Shown here piece after piece: positions 55,972-64,000 of a stretch of 64,000 nt of DNA. Under the pieces are notes generated by a model. That model was not told the origin of the DNA, did not search any database, and saw only the letters and a program-made list of their open reading frames with translations. The stretch's first letter is position 1, and each line of letters begins with the position of its first letter. Made by a program: the position numbers and the translations under genes. Origin of the DNA: Cladocopium goreaui (Eukaryota; Sar; Dinophyceae; Suessiales; Symbiodiniaceae); the NCBI GenBank assembly GCA_947184155.2, contig CAMXCT020003779.1:1004165-1068164 (forward strand). Reading direction: 5' to 3'.

Positions 55972-58900
55972 CTAGGTACTGACTCTATGCCCCAAGCTTT
56001 CCAAGGCAAGTCTCGGGCGGCTTCCATCCTTGGCCACCAATGTTGCAGGTAAGTTTGTTGCTTTTCTTTGCGAGGAGGTTGCTCTCTCTTGCTTCAGGAA
56101 GCTTCTGTGGCAACAATGACCAAATCTAAACATTAACATAGTATACAGTCGCATAAGTTATTGAAGTAGAAAACACCATGTCAATATAATGTCAACGCAT
56201 GCATGGTGTATGCTCGAGCTTCTCAAAGATGCGATTGACATTGAAGAACACTGCCAGGGACACAGTTGCAACCATGAGCGTGGAATCATAATCCTTGGAG
56301 GGCAAAGCCTGCTGAGAAACTTCTGGAATCAAGTCTGAAAGTCAGGTTGAGCTCAGTCTGCTTTTTTGCACGCCCTGCCACCAGCGTTTGGAATAGGCTA
56401 CATGCAGTTTGAAATGTTCCAAACACGACAGTTTGTTTTCTTTCTCCCTCGATATATCGTTGTGTTGTTGCCTTTTTGTTACCGTCGGGTCACCCCTACA
56501 TGTTACATCATGTAAATGCAGCCAGATCAGGGAATATCATGAGATCGTTTCCACAAACACCCCAATGAGCATAACTTCACAACTGTCCCAGTTGCGCTTG
56601 CTGGGGTGGATGGATTGATGATTGAAGGGTGCTTCACCACGAGTTGGCCAACTCTTGCAACAGGCGGAGGTCCTGTTACTCTCTCCTGTATTCCCACTGG
56701 CTATGACAGGAAAAACATGGACAAACAATGCCAAGCATCCATCTCGATGTCAAAGTCTCTATCCGTGGCCCTTCCCACAAAGCTTGTAATCAGCAGAAAT
56801 AAGCCACCCAAGAATGGCAGGAGGAATTCAAACCACGGCCACACAGCATCGAGGGCATTAGCGAAGCTCGAGAGGCAGTCCACATTGTGGTTGTGGTCTT
56901 CCCGATTTAAGGCACAAAGCACAATGACGACGAGCAGCACCGACAGACTGGGCGGCAAAAATTATGCGGCTGGAATCCAGTTAGGGGACATCAGAACCAC
57001 GACGCGGGAGCCAGTGGTATTTTGCTGCAGGAAGCTGACCCCAATCATTTAGGGATGTTAAAGCAGAGTGCAACATGTTGGCCGAGACCTTCGAATGATG
57101 AGCATGTCATACATAAAGGAATATAGCCGGCCATATAAAAGATGGAAGTGGTATATGGTGGTATATGAAGTCCAAGCTTCATATGCTTCATCATACTCCA
57201 TCCACCAGCTACCCTGACCAAATCCGACCAGCCTTGGTAAAAACTTGAAGAAAAACACGTCGAAGTGCATGTCTGGTGTTCGTCGCACATGCTCAGAATG
57301 GCCTAACAGCACGGCACCCAACATGACCTTGGCGAGCGAGGACAGCGAGGACGGCGAGCACAGCTAGGAGCTCACCCTCAGGTTGTCACATCCTGTCAGA
57401 AACCTTTCAAGAATCCTGCAGGAATTCCAGGAATTCTTCGATCATCTCAATAGTGAGCAGTAAAGGAAAACGATTGAAACAGCATCGGCTCACGCACACA
57501 ATGAACAGATATGAAAAGAAGATAAAAGAAGGGGGGCATCGTGACGTGAGCTGCTTGTCAAAAACCGTCACTGACCACAATGAGGTTGCTGGCAAACGGG
57601 CGGATTGTTCACATGCTAAGAGATTCACCTTTGCAAAAATCCAGTTTGGACCGTCTGGGATTACCTGAATCATATACCCTGACAGCAAACCGACATTGGC
57701 ACACCGTCAAATGAATAGTTTTCTCCCACGGCTATTGAAGGTCCATCCACCCAAGCACTGCATCACACAGAACAGCAAGGTGCAAGTGAAACTGTTTCAA
57801 GACTCCATAAAAATTCCACAAGAATGACATGAATCTCTTGGGCTTCTTTGTACTGCCTAGTTTATTAGTTTAACATCATCCTATGTGAAATATCACATAA
57901 CGCTGTTAAAGTATATCTGTGGGTGTTGGTGCGTACATTGGTGTATGTATTTATCTGGCATATATACACACACACCCCTTAAAAAATATTATGATGCATC
58001 CACATTATATTATACTATATTATATTATATTATACTATATTATATTATATTATATTATATATGTATATACATAATCACATGCATAATTGTATATAAATAC
58101 ATGTATATATATATATATATTAAATCAAACTATTTATTCAATAACTTGTATTCACCGACGCTATCCCTGCAGGAGGTGCCCAAGTCTTTCCAGCTCCAGA
58201 TCACCGGTCACCACCAAAGGGGCTGTAGAATGCGTAATGAAAACTTGTCCCAGCGCCGCCATCCCTCGAAAGAAGGGACTCATCTTGTTATAGCCCCAAG
58301 CCTTCACCACAGGGACACGGGTGACACTAGGAATCACCACGAACAAAAAGTCACAAATGCGGGATCAACTCAACCAAGAAGCAGCTGCGTAGACGTAGCG
58401 ATCATCTTGAGTTGTGAAAAAATTCATTGCCCAGAGCACTATAAACAGCGAAAGAACAGCTGTGAATTCAGTTCGATGTTCGGGACTGGCCACGATGTGA
58501 AACTCCAACGTTGTGCATAAGAAGCCGGTCATCAAAACGGCAGTGTAGATGTAGAGGAAAGCATCCACAGAGATCAACAATCCATAAGTTGGATCGTTCC
58601 AGTTGGTGAAGAGCCGTTCATCTTCGAATTGGTGCTTACGTGCTTCAAATTTTTGGACCCAGAGGTATACAGTAAAGACAATGCTACAAGGAAACACCAG
58701 AAACATTGCGAGGTAGTCTGGAAAGAAGGAGCTCAACCACCGGGGAGAGTAGTTTGTCCTGGGCCACGCGAGGCCACGCGAGGCCATGTGGGTTATTGTG
58801 GGATGGGTCAAAGCCCAGCAACTGGCAGGAACCGGGAATTGGAGATGGCAACTCTGGGAGAGACAAACGGACAGAAAGGACTAAAAAGGATCAAAACATG

Positions 58901-60081
58901 AACAAAAAGGAAGAAATTGCACATATCACTTGGGTCAAATGTCTTTGAATTGCAAAGTCGCCTTAAGGAATGGTTGAACATGGCTCAACAGTAAAGTATG
59001 CAAAGGAGGCCTGTGGTATGAGGCAACAGTCAACAAAGGATGCTGCAAGCAAGGCACCGCCAAAAACAGCATCTGGAATGGAATGAAGTCGGGTCATGTC
59101 GGTTCTATTTTCTTATTACATCTTATATTACTTCCTTGCACCCTCTTACAATGATTACAGTTGAAAGTTGAAAAAAATGTTGGGTGCTGAGCATCTACAA
59201 AACAGATAAAAAACAAGGGCTGCTGAGTCTGCCCAGACACCCCAAAAAGCACTTGCGAATCCGGTTGACCAGTCCAGCACCCTCCATCTCTCTCACGCCT
59301 GCGGTTCTGTAACGCTCAAGGTCTTCTGCTCCCTGTGTCAGGTTCGTAGTGTCAACGGTGCAAGTCAGGCAAGTCATAAACTGAAAATCAACCATTGAAG
59401 CCAAGCATTCTCAAACACTTACAGTAAGTTTAATTGCACTTAAACACATTTAAACACATAAGACTCGTAAGACATGACCAATGACCACGGTTTCTAAACC
59501 CAGTTGGTCAGTTTGTCTGGGTCATTGCCCCACAACCATTAACTCTACCAGGCCTGCATCATCAGGGGCCCGCACAGATGGGTCAGCAGGAATAGCTCCA
59601 ATATCCTCTTAATAATGAGCACATAGACCATGTGCTGTCCACCTAGGTCAACTGTTGGTGAAACAAAATTTCCCTGGGAAGACAGCAACGTGAAGAATCA
59701 CGGCAGCCTGCTAGCCACAAAAAGACTCCACACTGGAGGGCAATCAAAGGCCACATATGCAGCACCACCATGTTGCTATATACTTACAATATGTTAGCGT
59801 GAAACATATTCCGCATCGAATTGCGCCTGCTGATCGCTTAAAATCACTGGGACTGCCAGGACCGTAGCTGCGATGATTTCGTAGTATCTCCACACTCTCG
59901 CAGTTTTTGCAATCAGTTTGGAAGGCTCTCTCGGTATTGCTCCATCAGATAAATCAAATGTTCTTATACGACACGTTACAACACAATCAAAGTGGAACAT
60001 GATTGAACCGTGCGCCAACAAAATTTCTTGCCACTGATCTTCGACATCCGAGCTGTCATCACACAGATCGTTCCCAGTCAA
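55972..60081 (-). CDS. Multi-pass membrane protein, multi-exon, unrecognised
   Basis: Minus-strand exons, 5' to 3': about 60081-59800 (contains W-R-Y-Y-E-I-I-A-A-T-V-L-A-V-P-V-I-L), about 59400-59210, about 58750-58375 (three hydrophobic stretches: L-A-M-F-L-V-F-P-C-S-I-V-F-T-V-Y-L-W; I-Y-T-A-V-L-M-T-G-F-L-C-T-T; T-A-V-L-S-L-F-I-V-L-W-A-M-N-F-F), about 58340-58170, about 57680-57520, about 57300-57200, about 56950-56720 (two more: V-L-L-V-V-I-V-L-C-A-L; F-L-G-G-L-F-L-L-I-T-S-F-V-G), about 56330-56200 (contains M-V-A-T-V-S-L-A-V-F-F-N-V-N-R-I-F) and about 56050-55975. At least six membrane segments indicate an integral membrane protein; no transporter or channel signature is clear. A (TA)n block at 57960-58125 lies between exons. 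Confidence 0.45.
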
Positions 60082-60489
60082 GTCATGGTCACCTTTTAAT
60101 GTTTTTCAACGCTACTTGGGGCAGCGGTGTATATCAGAAACAAACACACCACCCAGATGGCATTGAGATCTTTGAGGTATCTCAAACCAAATTTCAACTC
60201 TTTTGAAATGCGTCTGAAGTATGTTGAACTCCTAGAGACATAGTCCCAGGAGTTGATGCTGGCAGCATTTTGAATCTGTCTCTTTTGATTCTGAGGGTCT
60301 CACACGCTGGTTCTTTTTGTTTCATCTCGCGGGTGTCCTCACAGCCAAAAATGCGTAAAACAAATCCAGTGTGCTCAGCGTGCTGTTGCCATGCGAAAGT
60401 CCCATCTAGAAAAAAAACAGAGGGTCGCCTAATGTCATATATGTCATACTAGTATAGTTTGTCAGTATAAATATAATATATATAAGTAT

Positions 60490-63062
60490 ACATATGTGTG
60501 CGTTGTGTGTGTTGTGTGTTGTTGTGTTTTGTATTTGATTGTTTGGTGTTTGGTGTTCTGTGTTGTGTGTTTTGTGTTGTGTCTTGTGTTTTGTGTTATG
60601 TGTTTAGTGTTTTGTGTTGTGTTGCGTTGTGTATTGTAATTTTTTGTTTTGTGTTTTGTTGTCTTGTGTTGTGTAGTGTTTTGTAATTTGTGATTTGTGT
60701 TCTGTGGTGTTTTGTGGTGTTGTGACATGTCGTGTCGTGTGGTGTGGTTTAGTGAAGTCTGGTGTGTTGTGTTGTTTTGTGGCGTGGTGTGGTGTGTTGT
60801 GGTGCGGTGTGTTGTGGTGTTTTGTGTTGTGGTCTGGTGTGTCGTGTTGTGTGTTGTGTTGTGCTGTGGTGTGTTGTGGTGTGTTGTCGTGTGTTGTGGT
60901 GTGTTGTCGTGTGTTGTGGTGTGTTGTCGTGTGTTGTCGCGTGTTGTGGTGTGTGGTGTGTGGTGTGTGGTGTGTGGTGTGTGGTGTGTGGTGTGTGGTG
61001 TGTGGTGTGTGGTGTGTGGTGTGTGGTGTGTGGTGTGTGGTGTGTGGTGTGTGGTGTGTGGTGTGTGGTGTGTGGTGTGTGGTGTGTGGTGTGTGGTGTG
61101 GCTTGTGGCTTGTGGCTTGTGGCTTGTGGCTTGTGGCTACTGTTGTGCGTTGTGTGGTATGTGGTATGTGGTGTGTCGTGTGTTGTGTGTTGTGTGTTGT
61201 TCGTGTGTGTGCGTGTGCGTGTGCGTGTGTGTGTGCGTGTGCGTGTGCGTGTGCTGTGTCTTGTGTCTTGTGTATTGTGTATTGTGTACTGTGTATTGTG
61301 TATTGTGTATTGTGTGCTGTGTGTGTTGTGTGTTATGTGTTATGTGTTATGTGCTGTGCGCTGTGTGTTGTCTTGTGTGTGTTGTCTTGTGTGTGTTGTC
61401 TTGTGTGTGTTGTCTTGTGTGTGTTGTCTTGTGTGTGTTGTCTTGTGTGTTGTCTTGTGTGTTGTCTTGTGTGTTGTCTTGTGTGTTGTCTTGTGTGTTG
61501 TCTTGTGTGTTGTCTTGTCTGTTGTCTTGTGTGTTGTGTGCTGTGTGCTGCGTGATGCGTTTTGTGTTTTGTGTTTGTGTTTTGTGTTGCGTTGTGTTGT
61601 GTTGTATTGTGGTTTAAGGTGGTGTGTGTGTGCGTGTTGTGTGTGATGTGGTGTGTTGTTTGGTGTGTTGTGGTTGTGTGTTGCGTCTGTGCTGTGTGTT
61701 GTGTGATGTGTGTTGCGTGTTGTGTTGTGTGTTGTGTTGTGTGTTGTGTGATGTGTTGTGTTGTGTGATGTCTTGTGTCTTGTGTCTTGTGTCTTGCGTG
61801 TTATGTGTTTATGTGTTTATGTGTTTGTGTGTTGTGTCTTGTGTCTTGTGTGTTGTGTGATGTGTTTTGCGCGTTGTGTGCTGTGTGCTGTGTGTTGTGT
61901 GTGTGTGTTGTGTGTTGTGTTGTGTGTTGTGTGTTGTGTGGTGTGTGGTGTGTGCTGTGTGCTGTGTCTTGTGTGTTCTGTGTTCTGTGTTGCGTTGTGT
62001 CTTGTAGCTTGTGTCTTGTAGCTTTTTTCTTGCAGCTTGTGTCTTGTAGTTTGTGTCTTGTAGCTTGTGTCTTGTAGCTTCTGTCTTGTATCTCGTGTCT
62101 TTTGTCTTGTGTGTTGTCTCTTGTGCGTTGTGTCTTGCGTATTGTGTCTTGCGTGTTGTATCTTGTGTGTTGTGTCTTGTGTGTTGTGTCTTGTGTGTTG
62201 TGGTGTGCTGTTTTGTGGTGTGTTGTGTTGTGTTGTGCTTTAATGAGGTGTGGTGTGTTGCGCGTCGTGTGTCGTGCGGCGCGTGTCGCGTGTCGTTTGT
62301 TGTGTGTGTGTGTGTTGTGTTGTGTGGTGTGTGCTGTGCTGTGTTGTGTTGTGTTGTGTTGTGTGTGTTGTTTGTTGTTTGTTTGTTGTCTGTTGTGGTT
62401 GTGCGTTGTGCGTTGTGCGTTGTGCGTTGTGCGTCCTGGGTTGTGTGTTGTGTGTGTGTGTTGTGTGCTGTGTCTCGTGTGTTCTGTTTTCTGTGTTCTG
62501 TGTTCTGTGTTGTGATGTGTTGCGTTGTGGTTTCAGGAAGTGGGGTGTGTTGTGTGGTGTGGTGTGTTGTGTGTGTGCTGTGTGTTGTGTGATGTGTGAT
62601 GTGTTGTGTTGTGTGTGTTGTGTGTGTGTGTGTTGTGTGTTGTGTTGTGTTGTGTTGTGTTGTGTTGTGTTGTGTTGTGTTATGTTGTGTGGTGTGGTGT
62701 GGTGTGGTGTTGTGTTGTGTTGCGTTGCGTTGCGTTGGGTTGGGTTGGGTTGGGTTGTGTTGTGTTGTTTTGTGTTGTGGTGTGGTGTGGTGTGGTGTGT
62801 GTTGTGTTGTGTTGTGTTGTGTTGTGCTGTGCTGTGCTGTGCTGCGCTGTGCTGTGCTGTGTTTTGTTGTGTTGTGTTGTGTTGTGTTGTGCTGTGTTGT
62901 GCTGTGCTGTGCTGTGTTTGTGTTTGTGTTTGTGTTTGCGTTGCGTTGCGTTGCGGTTGCGGTTGCGGTTGCCGTTGCCGTTGCCGTTGCGTTGCGTTGT
63001 GTTGTGTTGTGTGTTGTGCGTTGTGCGTTGTGTGTTGTGTGTTGTGTGATTGTGTGATTGTG
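60490..63062. repeat. 2.5-kb G/T-only repeat tract
   Basis: The plus strand is almost only G and T, with occasional C and rare A. Sub-blocks differ in unit: TGTGTGG (7 bp) at about 60953-61098; GTGCGT at 61205-61255; TGTATTG at 61265-61315; TTGTCTTGTGTG at 61370-61530; CTTGTAG at 62000-62090; TTGTG (5 bp) at 62640-62690 and 62810-62900; GGTTGC at 62950-62990. Overlapping Cys/Val or Thr/His/Gln frames of up to 446 codons on both strands are artefacts. It may lie in an intron of the membrane-protein gene. Confidence 0.95.
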
Positions 63063-63359
63063 TGATTGTATTTGTACTTGTTGCGCATCTTCGAGTCCCT
63101 TCTCAAAATGTTTAATTTCTGCGTCCCTGTCCACTCGCAGTTTCAACACGGTGTGGGGCCTTTGAGAATATGAACGTCTCCGAGGACATGGTCAGGATGG
63201 CATAGCCTAGGCGATCTTAGCGCTCCCCTCCGGTGATGCAATGTTGATCCCTGTTGGCACCCTTTCATGCCACCCACTTGCCTGCAGATCCTATGTTTTG
63301 GTAGCAACTTGCCAAAAGACTGGGTGAGACTGCTTGGACTCATTGATCATGTCGAGGCA

Positions 63360-63475
63360 CAAAAGAGGAAGACGGCGATCAACCAAATCCCCAGCGCCCC
63401 AAAGAAACGTTCAGCAATCCTCAAACACCCAGAAGCAGCAAGTGGTAAAGGACACCTGGATGCAGGCAATCAGCA
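63360..63475 (-). CDS. Possible exon with a membrane segment
   Basis: After a CAG acceptor-like site the minus strand reads L-R-I-A-E-R-F-F-G-A-L-G-I-W-L-I-A-V-F-L-F-C-A, a plausible transmembrane helix. It is on the same strand as the membrane-protein exons beginning at 60.1 kb and could be a 5' exon, with the G/T tract in the intron between. The opposite-strand frame 63267-63803 is less convincing. Confidence 0.35.
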
Positions 63476-63804
63476 CCTCTTGCCTTCATCTCTGAGTTCG
63501 ATCATTGCCAAGGGGCCCCGGAGAATAAGTGCACAGCCTCTGCCGGGGAGGTTCCCGCAATTTCAGAAACCTGACGGCGGATCATCGCTCCGAAGCTCGT
63601 TGAAAAAACTACGCCATGCTATCAAATCAATGGTACTTTCAGGATCCCACAATGGAGGTACTGTACCATGTAAGGCCATATTTTCTGGGGATATCCCCTT
63701 ATGTAGGCCTTATATAGGCCTTACATATGGTGGTAGGTACCTCGAATTTAGGTTCCTGAAATGGCCGCTGATCAAATGCTATGCCCATCTCAAGTGGATA
63801 TGAG

Positions 63805-64000
63805 CCGCGCATCATCAGGTCGCCTGTGCAAGCCCAGAACAACACAATATCACCAAAGCGCAGTTAGATACAGTATAAGTATGGTATAAGTAGATGGCTC
63901 CATTCACACTAATCTGGGCTAATCTGGTCACACGGACCCTTTTCTTTACTAGTCGGGAGAAATTTAGAATTCAAACTTCCGACAAGATGGACAGCAGCAG
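63805..64000. other. Window end, nothing recognised
   Basis: Only short TATAAGTA-type repeats (63870-63890) are seen. No exon could be supported. Confidence 0.4.

Noticed and set aside
60695-63149. Open frames of 147-446 codons on both strands, rich in Cys/Val or Thr/His/Gln
   Set aside because: They are translations of the G/T repeat tract; all frames are open because the bases cannot form stop codons on that strand, and residue composition is purely repeat-driven.
63267-63803. 178-codon plus-strand frame
   Set aside because: No domain, opposite to all other genes, and the minus strand here has a better membrane-segment exon; it could still be real but is not supported.
1-64000. Retrotransposon origin of the methyltransferases (reverse transcriptase, integrase or LTRs)
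   Set aside because: I looked for Y-x-D-D type, integrase zinc-finger and long terminal repeat signals around both genes and found none.
1-64000. Dinoflagellate spliced-leader relics, tRNA or rRNA genes
   Set aside because: No sequence resembling the leader core or a cloverleaf with intact A and B boxes was noticed; a profile search would be needed to exclude them fully.

Overview
This looks like nuclear DNA of a dinoflagellate, most likely a Suessiales/Symbiodiniaceae-type genome; the species cannot be told from the window. The reasons are: two C5-cytosine methyltransferases with the D-C-S-G motif I; many small exons whose introns end AG|G and start with GT, GC or GA; nearly every convincing exon on the minus strand, as in a unidirectional dinoflagellate gene array; and a very large load of mini- and microsatellites. 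I found no bacterial operon, rRNA, tRNA, CRISPR array, reverse transcriptase or spliced-leader relic.

Layout from left to right. 1-7.3 kb holds AT microsatellites and minus-strand exons of unrecognised genes, including a Ser/Arg-rich protein at 3.5-4.5 kb. 7.4-9.8 kb is repeats: a 462-bp terminal-inverted-repeat (MITE-like) element, a 42-bp minisatellite and a 92-bp repeat. 9.9-10.8 kb is the 3' part of an unrecognised gene. 11.7-25.9 kb is the densest block, with genes packed head to tail on the minus strand. In transcription order they are: an HMG-box/protein-kinase gene, a split C5-cytosine methyltransferase that may be fused to it, a zinc-finger plus RNase-H-fold (hAT-like) transposase-like gene, and a gene ending in a class-I S-adenosylmethionine methyltransferase motif. 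25.9-26.8 kb is a nearly pure GAT repeat. 26.8-33.4 kb has scattered exons among large repeats. 33.5-39.9 kb is almost all repeats. 40-49.7 kb holds exons of unrecognised genes, one of them possibly a beta-propeller protein. 49.9-51.1 kb is a second, uninterrupted C5-cytosine methyltransferase of 404 aa. 51.9-60.1 kb (perhaps to 63.5 kb) holds exons of one or more multi-pass membrane proteins. 60.5-63.1 kb is a 2.5-kb tract almost entirely of G and T.

The most interesting unit is 11.7-25.9 kb, where a transposase-like gene lies next to a cytosine methyltransferase, an HMG-box kinase and a second putative methyltransferase, all in one direction. I infer that it may be a large DNA-transposon-like module that modifies DNA, but I could not find its ends. 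The intron splitting the transposase core carries one of three window copies of a 0.8-kb dispersed element whose terminus resembles a 3' splice site. Exon joins are called only where reading frame and family pattern agree; most other exon limits are approximate.
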